From: Phycisphaerae bacterium
Lineage (GTDB): Bacteria > Planctomycetota > Phycisphaerae > UBA1845 > PWPN01
Assembly (NCBI GenBank): GCA_018003015.1
Contig: JAGNEZ010000026.1
Coordinates: forward strand, 16,100 to 80,099
Reading direction: 5' to 3'
DNA length: 64,000 nucleotides
Shown: positions 43,870 to 52,444 of the stretch, in pieces
Layout: the number at the start of each line of letters is the position of its first letter
Numbering within the stretch: position 1 is the stretch's first letter
Position numbers and translations under genes: made by a program
The notes under the pieces: generated by a model
What the model was told of the DNA's origin: nothing
Databases searched by the model: none
What the model saw: the letters and a program-made list of their open reading frames with translations, nothing else

Positions 43870-45309
43870 TCACACCTGGATCGCGTCCCATCGCCCCCGG
43901 GTGAAGCGGATGGCATTGCAGATCGCTCGGAACGTCATGTCCAGACACATGCCGATCCATGCCCCCACCAAGCCCCCGTTCAGGGTGACTCCGCACAGAT
44001 AGGCCAACGGCAAACGCCAGATCACCATACCCAGCAGCGTGTACAACAGGGGGTATCGCGTGTCGCCCGCGCCGCGCAAAGCGTTGGGGTAAATGATCAT
44101 CAGTGCGCAGGGTATCTGAAAGAAGGCCAGGAGCCTCAACGCCGGAACGCCGATGGCGGAAACCCGTTCCAGGTCGCCGCTGGAGTTCATGACCGCATAG
44201 ATCTGCTTCGCGAAGACGAAGTAGCCGACGCCCATCAACAGGCACAAGCCCGCGCCCTGGACCGCGGCCAAGTGACCGCTTCGCCGAGCTCGATCTGGTT
44301 GTCCGGCGCCCAGCGACTGGCCGACCATCGTCGCGGCAGCGACTCCCCATGCCCATGCCGGCAGATAGGAGAGGGCCTCCACGCGAATACCGACGAAGTG
44401 GGCGGCGACCGTGGCCGCTTGTTCCTCGCCCGTGGCCAGGTTGCTGATGATCATGAGAAAGGCGAACTGCCCGCTCCACAGGAAGATGCCGTCGATGCCG
44501 GCCGGGATGCCGACTCTCAGGAGGCGGCTCATCGAGTCGCTGCGGAAGGGCAACTCGCGGCGGAGAAGCTGTAGACCGCTCCGCCCGCGGAGCAGCAGGG
44601 CGACGGCAATGGCCCCGCCGAGGATTCTTGCGCACAGGGTGCCGTAGGCGATGCCCATGACGCCATAACTGGGAATTGGTCCCCAGCCGAATCGCAGGGT
44701 GGTGGACACCAGGATGTTGAACAGGTTGGCCGCGCACATGATGTAGAGTGGGGTGCGTGTGTCGCCTGTACCGCGCCAGCACGCCGCCGCGATCACGACC
44801 AGGGCTCCGGTGATGTGCCCGCACGCGTCGATCCGAAGGAACCGCACGCCGATTTCAGCGGCTTCTCCCTTCCAGTGAAGAAAACCTGGCATGTAGGGGG
44901 CGGCAAGCTGGAGCAGGGCGCAGGCGGCGACGCCCATGAGGACGGCCGCTCCCATCGCCTGGTTGGCGAAATGATTGGCCTGCTTGGGGTCACCCATGCC
45001 GGTATGGCGGGATACGAGTGCGGTGGCGCCCACTCCGACGAAACTGAAGAGCAGACCTGCCAGCCAACCCACCTGGGACGCGAGTCCGATGGCGGTGGTC
45101 GCTTCCTTGCTGATGGTCCCGGCCAGGAACATCTCGGTCAGCCCGAGCAACAGGAACAGAGACTGCTCGGCCAGCACCGGCAGTGCAAGCCAGAGCAGGG
45201 CGGAGGTGACCGACCGGGTGAGCAGGTGGTTGGCCGGCGCGGGCGGGCGGGAAGCGCTTTCCGCCACTGGGCCCTCGACGGAAGCAGACTCGTCAATCGC
45301 GTCTGGCAA
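43870..45309 (-). CDS. MATE-family efflux transporter
   Basis: This 479-residue inner-membrane antiporter has 12 hydrophobic segments in two similar halves. The first helix pair carries LALPVLAEQSLFLLLGLTEM and the loop TTAIGLASQVGWL. The second half starts near PFRSDSMSRLLRVGIPAGIDGIFLWSGQ. These are typical of NorM/DinF-like MATE proteins, which use H+ or Na+ to expel cationic drugs or metabolites. An acidic stretch (DAIDESASVEGP) leads the N-terminus. No regulator is adjacent. Confidence 0.93.
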   Translation of the reverse strand: MPDAIDESASVEGPVAESASRPPAPANHLLTRSVTSALLWLALPVLAEQSLFLLLGLTEMFLAGTISKEATTAIGLASQVGWLAGLLFSFVGVGATALVSRHTGMGDPKQANHFANQAMGAAVLMGVAACALLQLAAPYMPGFLHWKGEAAEIGVRFLRIDACGHITGALVVIAAACWRGTGDTRTPLYIMCAANLFNILVSTTLRFGWGPIPSYGVMGIAYGTLCARILGGAIAVALLLRGRSGLQLLRRELPFRSDSMSRLLRVGIPAGIDGIFLWSGQFAFLMIISNLATGEEQAATVAAHFVGIRVEALSYLPAWAWGVAAATMVGQSLGAGQPDRARRSGHLAAVQGAGLCLLMGVGYFVFAKQIYAVMNSSGDLERVSAIGVPALRLLAFFQIPCALMIIYPNALRGAGDTRYPLLYTLLGMVIWRLPLAYLCGVTLNGGLVGAWIGMCLDMTFRAICNAIRFTRGRWDAIQV

Positions 45310-45404
45310 GGGCGAGGGACTCCTGCGGTCGAGTGGCGTTCATGGCGACAGTGTAATCGAGCCCGGGGGCGACGACCATGGGCTGCGATCGAGGAAGAAG
45401 GCGG

Positions 45405-46832
45405 CTACAGGCGGCGGAGGATGTCCCAGTAGGCCCCGCGGTGCCCGGCCTGGATCGCGTTCTCCAGCACCGAGTTGTCGTTATAGTTGTAGTTGCTGGC
45501 GTCCTGAATCCGCGGCGGCGGAAAGAACCGCTGATCGCCGCCGATGAGATCGACGACCAGATCGAGCGGGCGCTCGCCCATCCCGCGATCGACGTAGAAG
45601 AGCGGTCCGAGGAAGCTGTCGTTGTCCTCGACCTGGCCGTGCAGGTGGGGGTTGCGTGTCAGCGGTCCCTGGGATCGAATCAGATCGGCCAGGTCTGTGC
45701 CCGGGTAGACCCGGACGCCGGTGGTCGCGCCCACCCGGTCCGGACCGACCGCTTTGATGAACTCGATCGACTCGCGGGTCGTGGCCACGGTCTCGCCCGG
45801 TCCACCGATGAGGAGGTCGAGCATGACCGCGAGGTTCAACCGGCGGCAGTAATTGACCGCATCTCTGATCGACTCGCGGGTGTAGCCGCGCCTCAGGGCG
45901 CTCAACATCCGGTCGCAGCCGGAATCGACGCCGAAGTTGATGCCGACGCACCCGGCCTCGCGCATGGCGGCCGCCAGTTCGGCGGTGAACGGGGACACGG
46001 TGCAGTAGCAGTACCAGCGGGCCCGCTCGCCCAGTCTGCGGCTGGTCAATGCCTCGCAGACGGCGATGGCATGGTCGATGGGGATATTGAACTCGCCGTC
46101 ACACAGGTGCAGGCAGTTCACGCCTTTGCCGAGCAGGGTGTCGATTTCATCGGCCACCTGGCCTGGCGGCCGGCAGCGTACCGATCGGCCCTTGGCCACA
46201 GGGTCGGCGCAGTACGTGCAGCGGTGCGGACAGCCGCGTTTCGTTTCCACGTTCCCCTGGCCGCCTTCGCGGAAATAGCGAGCGTTGTCGATCGTGCCCC
46301 GCGAAGAGGGAATGTCGAGTGTGTTGCGGTATTGCGGGGGGTTGACGGTGTACTTCGCCTGGCCTGAACGGAAAACGAGTCCGGGGACGGTGTGCCAGTC
46401 GGTGCCGTTCGCGAGTGCGGTCGCCAATTGGAGAAAGGCTTCTTCTCCGTCTCCGGCGATTCCCAGCTCTGCGCCGGCGGCATCGAGGACCTGCTCCGGG
46501 AAGATGCTGTAGCCGCATCCGCCGAGGACGATGGGGGCCGCGGTTCCGGATCGAATGGTGCTTACCAGTTCGCGCAGGCGAGGCACGAAGTAGGCGCCGC
46601 TGGGCAGGTAGCAGTCATCGGTATTGCGGAAGGTCACGCCGACGACCAACGGGTCGGCGTCCGCTGCCGCCGCCGCGACCACCTCCGGTTTTCGGGAGGC
46701 GAAGGCCAAGTCGAGCAGCCGGACGTGGAAGCCCGCCGCCCGCAGCCCGTCGCCGATGTAGTCGAGGGCCAGCGGGGCCACGGGCGGTCGCATTTCGTTC
46801 GAGTTGACGAGCAGCACGTTGCCGTGGGTCAT
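45405..46832 (-). CDS. B12-binding radical SAM protein
   Basis: The product is about 475 residues. An N-terminal cobalamin-binding-like Rossmann domain (VLLVNSNEMRPPVAPLALDYIGDGLRAAG...) is followed by a radical SAM domain. The cluster motif CxxxCxxC is CPHRCTYC. VGINFGVDSGCDRMLSALRRGYT and LIGGPGETVATT are typical later strands. Such proteins methylate or rearrange unactivated carbons, including lipid modifications. I chose ATG 46832; a GTG at 46865 adds 11 residues. It is divergent from the GNAT gene 78 nt away. The substrate is unknown. Confidence 0.87.
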   Translation of the reverse strand: MTHGNVLLVNSNEMRPPVAPLALDYIGDGLRAAGFHVRLLDLAFASRKPEVVAAAAADADPLVVGVTFRNTDDCYLPSGAYFVPRLRELVSTIRSGTAAPIVLGGCGYSIFPEQVLDAAGAELGIAGDGEEAFLQLATALANGTDWHTVPGLVFRSGQAKYTVNPPQYRNTLDIPSSRGTIDNARYFREGGQGNVETKRGCPHRCTYCADPVAKGRSVRCRPPGQVADEIDTLLGKGVNCLHLCDGEFNIPIDHAIAVCEALTSRRLGERARWYCYCTVSPFTAELAAAMREAGCVGINFGVDSGCDRMLSALRRGYTRESIRDAVNYCRRLNLAVMLDLLIGGPGETVATTRESIEFIKAVGPDRVGATTGVRVYPGTDLADLIRSQGPLTRNPHLHGQVEDNDSFLGPLFYVDRGMGERPLDLVVDLIGGDQRFFPPPRIQDASNYNYNDNSVLENAIQAGHRGAYWDILRRL

Positions 46833-46910
46833 GGCGGCATTAGACCCGAAGCGGGCCGGGATCACAATCCATCTTGGCGATTTCGTTGGGATCCGTTACC
46901 TTGTCCCCCC

Positions 46911-47402
46911 ATGCGCAATGAGCCGAAACTTGCACCGGTGCACGTTCGGGATGCCCGCCCGGAGGATGCCGAAGTCATCGCCGATTTCAACAGCCGCATG
47001 GCCGAGGAGACCGAGCATCGCCGGCTCGATCCGGCGACCGTCTTATCCGGCGTTCGCGAGGGTCTCAAGCGCCCGACGATGTGCCGGTTCTTCGTGGCGG
47101 AACTCGACGGCCGGATCGTCGGCCAGGCGATGGTGACCTACGAGTGGAGCGACTGGCGGTGCGGAGCGTTCTGGTGGATCCAGAGCGTCTATGTGCACCC
47201 GGACGCCCGGAAGTGCGGCGTGTTCCGATCGATCTACGCTCACCTGTCGGCCATGGCTCGCCAGGACCCCTCGGTCTGCGGACTGCGTTTGTACGTCGAG
47301 AAGGACAACCATCGGGCGATGGCGACGTATCGGCGGCTGGGGATGGAGACTTCCGGGCATCTGGTGTTTGAGGAAGACTGGTCCGGCCTGGCGAGCCGTT
47401 GA
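46911..47402 (+). CDS. GNAT-family N-acetyltransferase
   Basis: This 163-residue GNAT domain has acidic N-terminal helices (ARPEDAEVIADFNSRMAEETE) and the beta-4/alpha-3 region IQSVYVHPDARKCGVFRSIYAHL, where the usual Arg-rich loop is present in degenerate form. It ends with LYVEKDNHRAMATYRRLGME, the conserved substrate/acetyl-CoA C-terminal motif. The gene stands alone between a divergent radical SAM gene and larB. The substrate is unknown. Confidence 0.87.
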   Translation: MRNEPKLAPVHVRDARPEDAEVIADFNSRMAEETEHRRLDPATVLSGVREGLKRPTMCRFFVAELDGRIVGQAMVTYEWSDWRCGAFWWIQSVYVHPDARKCGVFRSIYAHLSAMARQDPSVCGLRLYVEKDNHRAMATYRRLGMETSGHLVFEEDWSGLASR

Positions 47403-47549
47403 CCGCGGCGGGTACCGCCCTGGCCTGCCCGCCGTCCTTCTTGCGGGTTGGTCTCACCCGCCTTCGCGTTTCCTGGGGTGGGCTCGCCTGCCAGGCACCC
47501 AGGGTGTTCCGGCATGGTATTAGCTTCGCATGAGCCATATGATAGCGGC

Positions 47550-48323
47550 ATGGACGAAGCAGCGATCAGGAATTTGCTTGTTGACGTGCGGGCCAAGCGT
47601 CGGACCGTAGATCAGGCGGTGGCTCAACTCAGGCATCTGCCGTTCGAGGATCTGGGTTTCGCGAAGGTCGATCACCATCGGGCGATCCGCTGCGGGTTTC
47701 CCGAGGTCATCTACTGCGAGGGCAAGACCACCAAGCAGATTGTGGCCATCACCGGCAAGCGGCTTGCGGGCGGCGGCAACCTGCTGGCGACCCGGGCGAA
47801 TCCGGACGTCGCCCGCGCGGTCCGCCGGCGATTCCGCAAGGCGGTCTACAACCCCGCGGCTCGAACGCTGACCGTTCGCCAGCAGCCGCCGGCGCCCGCC
47901 AAGGGTTTTGTGGCCGTGGTCTCTGCGGGCACGTCCGATCTGCCGGTGGCGGAGGAGGCCCGCGAGACCTGCGAGATCATGGACCAGCCGACCCGCAAGT
48001 TCTATGATGTGGGTGTTGCAGGTATCCATCGTCTGCTGGCCCACTCTGCCGAGCTTCAGCAGGCCCGGGCGGTCGTGGTCTGTGCGGGCATGGAAGGGGC
48101 CCTGGCCAGCGTGGTGGGGGGGCTGGTGTGCTGCCCGGTGATCGGCGTGCCGACCAGTATTGGCTACGGGGCCAGTTTCGGCGGCATCGCCCCGTTGCTG
48201 ACCATGCTGAACAGCTGTGCTGCCGGCGTCTCGGTGGTGAATATCGACAACGGTTTTGGCGGCGGCTACATCGCCGCCCTGATTGCGCGCGGCGCTCCTC
48301 CGGAAGCGGAATCGGGAGCGTGA
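47550..48323 (+). CDS. larB: Nickel-pincer cofactor biosynthesis protein LarB
   Basis: This 257-residue LarB carboxylates and hydrolyses nicotinic acid adenine dinucleotide in the first step of nickel-pincer nucleotide synthesis. The N-terminal part (VAQLRHLPFEDLGFAKVDHHRAIRCGFPEVIYCEGKT) is diagnostic. The C-terminal PurE-like domain carries VSAGTSDLPVAEEA and VVCAGMEGALASVVGG, then CCPVIGVPTSIGYGASFGG. ATG 47550 was chosen by homology; it has no strong ribosome site. The partners larC and larE are not nearby. It is 14 nt before the NAD(P)HX dehydratase gene and likely shares its transcript. Confidence 0.93.
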   Translation: MDEAAIRNLLVDVRAKRRTVDQAVAQLRHLPFEDLGFAKVDHHRAIRCGFPEVIYCEGKTTKQIVAITGKRLAGGGNLLATRANPDVARAVRRRFRKAVYNPAARTLTVRQQPPAPAKGFVAVVSAGTSDLPVAEEARETCEIMDQPTRKFYDVGVAGIHRLLAHSAELQQARAVVVCAGMEGALASVVGGLVCCPVIGVPTSIGYGASFGGIAPLLTMLNSCAAGVSVVNIDNGFGGGYIAALIARGAPPEAESGA

Positions 48324-48337
48324 TCGGGAGGCCTGCC

Positions 48338-49297
48338 ATGAAATCGGCTCCGACATCCTCGTCGCTGGTGCGGGTGCGGCGTATCCCTTCATTGCCCGCT
48401 CGGCACAGTGAGGGGCACAAGGGCGATTACGGTCGCGTGCTGGTCGTCGGCGGCAGTCTGGGCATGGCCGGTGCTCCTGCCTTGGCGGGCATGGCTGCCC
48501 TGCGTGGTGGGGCGGGGCTGGTGACGATTGCCGTACCAGCCTGCATCCTGCCCACGGTGGCGGCGCTCTGCCCTTGTGCCACCACCATGGAACTGCCTGC
48601 CACCTCGGATGGCCAGATCGATCCGGTTGCGAGCCTCAAGATCTTCGGTCGACGCTCGCTGTTGGCTCGAGGTGCGGCCACCCCCGACGCCCTCGTGGTC
48701 GGGCCTGGTCTCGGTCTCGCACCTATTCCGTACGGCCAGCAGCTCTGGGCGCTGATCGACGCCTTCCGCGAGGGGGGGCGGTGCAAGGCGGTGGTTGACG
48801 CTGACGCCCTCAACCTGGCGGGGTTGGCCGGCGGCTCGGCGCCCGAGAATTGGGACTGCCGCGAGCATTGGAGCACGGTGATCACGCCGCATCCCGGCGA
48901 GATGGCCCGCCTGCACGGGGCGACCACCCGCGAGGTCCAGGCGGATCGGGAGGGTTTCGCCGTTCGCACCGCCCGGCTGCTCAACGCGCGTCAGCCAGAG
49001 GCCAAATGCCTGTCGGTCGTCGTTCTCAAAGGGGCGGGCACCGTGGTTACTGACGGCCGGCGGATCTACGTGAACAAGACCGGCAACCCCGGGATGGCCA
49101 CCGGCGGAAGCGGCGATGTTCTATCCGGCATGATCGCCGCGGCCATGGGTCAAGGCCTGGACTGCTTCGATGCCGCGGTGTTCGGTGTTCAGGTCCATGG
49201 CCGAGCCGGCGACCTCGCCGTCAAGGCCAAGGGCCAGGTGTCGCTCATCGCCACGGACATCATCGAGGCCCTGCCGGGAGCCATGAAAGGGAGTTGA
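48338..49297 (+). CDS. nnrD: ADP-dependent NAD(P)H-hydrate dehydratase
   Basis: This 319-residue ribokinase-fold enzyme repairs hydrated NADH and NADPH. Key motifs are GDYGRVLVVGGSLGMAGAPALAG, VVDADALNL and STVITPHPGEMARL, with catalytic NPGMATGGSGDVLSG near the C-terminus. Bifunctional Nnr proteins carry an N-terminal epimerase; this one lacks it. GGGAGG lies 6 nt before ATG 48338. Its co-transcription with larB ties two NAD-related steps together. Confidence 0.93.
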   Translation: MKSAPTSSSLVRVRRIPSLPARHSEGHKGDYGRVLVVGGSLGMAGAPALAGMAALRGGAGLVTIAVPACILPTVAALCPCATTMELPATSDGQIDPVASLKIFGRRSLLARGAATPDALVVGPGLGLAPIPYGQQLWALIDAFREGGRCKAVVDADALNLAGLAGGSAPENWDCREHWSTVITPHPGEMARLHGATTREVQADREGFAVRTARLLNARQPEAKCLSVVVLKGAGTVVTDGRRIYVNKTGNPGMATGGSGDVLSGMIAAAMGQGLDCFDAAVFGVQVHGRAGDLAVKAKGQVSLIATDIIEALPGAMKGS

Positions 49298-49400
49298 GAG
49301 TCGAGAGTGGAGGACGGAGAAAGGCGGATCCTCGCACTGACTCACTGTGTTTTGAGGTATTGACTTCCTGCTCCTTCTTCTGTTGGCACTCGGCATTGCC

Positions 49401-50534
49401 ATGCTCCGCAGCACTGCTCATCTTCCGCTTCATGGTGGGAAGGCTCCGGCCTGGCTGTTCGATCGGATGCATCGGCTGGCCGGGTCGGTTGTGCAGCTCA
49501 TCGTCGAGGATCGCGGGCCGGGGGAGATGCTGCGGCGGCTGGCCGATCCGCTGTGGTTTCAGGCGTTCGGGTGCGTGCTGGGCTTCGATTGGCATTCCAG
49601 CGGACTGACCACGGTAACCTGCGGAGCGATCAAGGAGGCCTACCGGCGACTGGGCGACGATCTCGGCGTGCATGTGGCCGGCGGCAAGGGCGGGGCTTCA
49701 CGCAAGACGCCGGATCAGATCGCGGACGTGGCGGATCGTGTCGGATTGCCCGGCGACCGGCTCATTCACGCCTCGCGCATGTCGGCCAAGGTGGACAGCA
49801 GCGCGGTCCAGGACGGCTACCAGATCTACACCCACCACTTCTTCTTCGCGGTCGAAGACTGGTGCGTGGTCCAGCAGGGCATGAACGACGCCAACGGCTA
49901 CGCCCGGCGCTACCATTGGCTCGGCAGCACGGTTGAGGATTTCGTGTGCGAGCCGCACAGTGCCGTAGCCTCGCCTCCGGCCGGGGGGGCTGGTCTGCTC
50001 AACATGGTGGCCCGACCGGCCGCAGGTTCCCGGCAACGGTCGGCGGAACTGGCCCGCATGGATCCGGCTCGCGTCCTGCGCGAGGTGAGCGCGGGGCCGT
50101 CGCTGTTCATGCCCGCCCATCACCCGGTCGAACGGGCGGACATCAATCCCCGGCGCCTGGAGCGCGTTCTGCGGATGACCTGCGAGCATCAGCCGGCCGA
50201 CTTCGAGTCGCTGCTCGGCCTGCCCGGCGTGGGTCCGGCCACGATTCGCAGCCTCGCTCTGCTGTCGGAGTTGATCTACGGCGAGCCCGCCTGCCGGCTC
50301 GACGTCACCCGCCTTTGGACGCCGACCGATCCGGCCGCCTTCAGCTACGCCCACGGCGGCAAAGACGGCCACCCATTCCCCGTGGATCGAGCGACATACG
50401 ACCGATCGATCGGGCTGCTCGAATCGGCCGTCCGGCGGGCCAAGATCGACCCGGCGGGCAAGGATCAGGCCCTGTTTCGGCTCAGTGCGTGGTGCGGCGG
50501 GTCGAGTGCGACGTCCCTGATGGGTGAGGAATGA
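49401..50534 (+). CDS. DUF763 family protein
   Basis: This 377-residue protein matches DUF763 from its first residues (TAHLPLHGGKAPAWLFDRM) through VLGFDWHSSGLTT and HHFFFAVEDWCVVQQGMN to a helix-hairpin-helix-like GLPGVGPATIRSLAL near residue 275. These proteins are widespread in archaea and thermophiles, have no settled function, and have been suggested to act on nucleic acids because of the HhH-like motif. ATG 49401 fits the family N-terminus; TTG 49383 is upstream in frame. It follows nnrD by about 100 nt. Confidence 0.88.
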   Translation: MLRSTAHLPLHGGKAPAWLFDRMHRLAGSVVQLIVEDRGPGEMLRRLADPLWFQAFGCVLGFDWHSSGLTTVTCGAIKEAYRRLGDDLGVHVAGGKGGASRKTPDQIADVADRVGLPGDRLIHASRMSAKVDSSAVQDGYQIYTHHFFFAVEDWCVVQQGMNDANGYARRYHWLGSTVEDFVCEPHSAVASPPAGGAGLLNMVARPAAGSRQRSAELARMDPARVLREVSAGPSLFMPAHHPVERADINPRRLERVLRMTCEHQPADFESLLGLPGVGPATIRSLALLSELIYGEPACRLDVTRLWTPTDPAAFSYAHGGKDGHPFPVDRATYDRSIGLLESAVRRAKIDPAGKDQALFRLSAWCGGSSATSLMGEE

Positions 50535-50608
50535 ATGGGGGGTCAACCATTGCCGCTGGATCGTGCCGGACGGCGGCAAGACGTCCTGATCGCCGCTCTT
50601 CTCGGGAA

Positions 50609-51517
50609 TCAGGCGTACAGAATCCCCGCGCAGGTCGTGACGCACGAGCCACCGATTCTGGCCGCCCAGTGGGATTCCCCCTGACGTTGGACGAACACGC
50701 GGACCAGCCCCGCGCGCCCCGTGCCGGAGGACTGAACGCAGCGCAGCCCGGCCAGGTTCTCGACCCTGGGCACGAGGCCGGACGCGACCAGGTGAGTGGC
50801 CAAAGGACCATGAACACTGCCCGTCACCGGATCCTCGTGGATCCCCGCGGCGGGGGCGAAGAAACGCGACTGGACGGCAACCGAGGGTGTGACCGTGGCG
50901 GTGGTGGCGACGCAGACCCCCCGAATCCGCTGCTGCTGGCATAGATCGCCCAGTTCGCGGAACGCCGGTCGCAGGCCGTTCAGGGTCACGAGATCCTTGA
51001 CGAAGACGATCAGGTCGCCGTCCTGGGTTTTGGCCGCCGCCAGCCGGCCGTCGATCGATTCTGCTTGGATGCCCAGGTGTTCCAGAAGGACGGGCGGGAG
51101 ACTCGGCACCGGCGTCAGCACCGGATCCACCAGATCCAGCCAAACGACGTGCTCTTCGTCGATCAAGGCGGTCAGTGTGCCGCCACGGGTTTTGATTCTG
51201 ACAGGTTCGCAGGCCGGGGGTTGGGCCGCGGGCAACCGGCCGGCTTCTGCGAGGGCATGGATCGTTGCGATGGTCGCATGCCCGCACATGCGCTCCTCGT
51301 GGACGGGCGTGAACCAGCGGATCTCGAGATCGAAGTTGCCGCATGGATCCACCGGCAGGGCAAATGCGGTTTCGCTCTGGTTCATCTCCAGGGCGATCTG
51401 CTGCATCTCCGCGTCGGTCAGGCCGGCGGCGTCGAGTACGACGGCCGCGGCGTTGCCCTGGAAACGCCGGGTGGTGAACGCATCGACCAGGCGGTAGTTG
51501 ATCTCCCTGACGGCCAA
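50609..51517 (-). CDS. PhzF-family isomerase/epimerase
   Basis: This 302-residue protein has the diaminopimelate-epimerase-like fold. Family motifs are VDAFTTRRFQGNAAAVV, the catalytic Glu region in MNQSETAF, ERMCGHATIATIHAL, and GIHEDPVTGSVHGPLA near the C-terminus. I chose TTG 51517 because GGAGG is 8 nt upstream; the frame extends to 51532. PhzF in phenazine synthesis isomerises DHHA, but most family members, like this isolated one, have unknown substrates. It is convergent with DUF763. Confidence 0.88.
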   Translation of the reverse strand: MAVREINYRLVDAFTTRRFQGNAAAVVLDAAGLTDAEMQQIALEMNQSETAFALPVDPCGNFDLEIRWFTPVHEERMCGHATIATIHALAEAGRLPAAQPPACEPVRIKTRGGTLTALIDEEHVVWLDLVDPVLTPVPSLPPVLLEHLGIQAESIDGRLAAAKTQDGDLIVFVKDLVTLNGLRPAFRELGDLCQQQRIRGVCVATTATVTPSVAVQSRFFAPAAGIHEDPVTGSVHGPLATHLVASGLVPRVENLAGLRCVQSSGTGRAGLVRVFVQRQGESHWAARIGGSCVTTCAGILYA

Positions 51518-51717
51518 GAGCGTTTCCTCCAATCCGGCTCCGCGTACGACCGGCCAGCGGCCGCGACCGAGGTTGGTTCAACCGGTGGCGCCGGTGCATG
51601 ATCACCTGCTTGACCCGCTCTGACAAGCTCATTTACACGCCGGCGCGAGCCTGCTAATCTGGTGCCGAGGGGAGATGCGCCTGTGGCAGTAGCGGTGAGC
51701 CGTGGTGAGGAGGTCGG

Positions 51718-52443
51718 GTGATGACAACAAGCGGCCGCTGGGTGTGGCTGGTGTTCGGGCCGGTTGCCTTGCTGCTTGGCGGATGTGGGGGTGCCGATTT
51801 CGGGGGCGACGTCGCCGTGCCGGTGACGCAGCGATCCGTGCTTGCCGCAGATGTCGCCCTTGCGGACCCGATTCGCCTGCCCGGCGACCGGACGTTCAAC
51901 ATCCACCTCAAATCGGGTACCCGCGACCCGGGTGCGGACGGTACCGCTCACGAGGACTCGGACGCCACTGCGGCGGGTGATGCTCGGGCCCTGGCCGAGA
52001 CCGCCAACGGCGGCAGGGCCGCATCCGAGTTCCGCGTCGGCCATGCTCTCGACAACCAATCGAACAAGTCGATCAGTGTCGGCATCCAGGTCGAGTTCGA
52101 GCTGGCCCACGCCTTGCGGGCTTCTCCGCAGCCGGCGTCCCAGACGCAGGCAACCGGGACACTGCGGCTTGTGGTTCTCGACAGCCGCAAGCGGACGCTC
52201 GCCAATCTGGACATCGCCCACCTGGTCAGTGATGAAGCCCGGGCCCAGTCCTCGAGCCTGGAGCGGCACGCACTCGACGTGACCTTCGATCCCAATCAGA
52301 GCTACAGCGTGATTCTCCACGGCAAGGCCGCCGCCTCGGCTGCGGCGTATCAGCAAGCGTCGGCCAGCATTGACGTCCGCAACCTCAAGATGCGGCTGAC
52401 CTTCACTCCGGCTGGGCCGTCCAGCCAGCCGGCCGAGAAGTAA
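51718..52443 (+). CDS. Secreted lipoprotein of unknown function
   Basis: The product is about 241 residues. WVWLVFGPVALLLGGC is a signal II peptide with lipobox LLGG-C, so the mature protein starts at the Cys. The mature part is Ala-, Asp- and Ser-rich with a beta-strand pattern (KSISVGIQVEFELAH, TGTLRLVVLDSRKRTLANLDI, LDVTFDPNQSYSVILHGKA), like a small beta-sandwich. GAGGAGG is 7 nt before GTG 51718; ATG 51721 is an alternative. It is 1 nt upstream of the FHA-GspE gene, which points to a joint role at the envelope. Confidence 0.72.
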   Translation: MMTTSGRWVWLVFGPVALLLGGCGGADFGGDVAVPVTQRSVLAADVALADPIRLPGDRTFNIHLKSGTRDPGADGTAHEDSDATAAGDARALAETANGGRAASEFRVGHALDNQSNKSISVGIQVEFELAHALRASPQPASQTQATGTLRLVVLDSRKRTLANLDIAHLVSDEARAQSSSLERHALDVTFDPNQSYSVILHGKAAASAAAYQQASASIDVRNLKMRLTFTPAGPSSQPAEK

Positions 52444-52444
52444 C

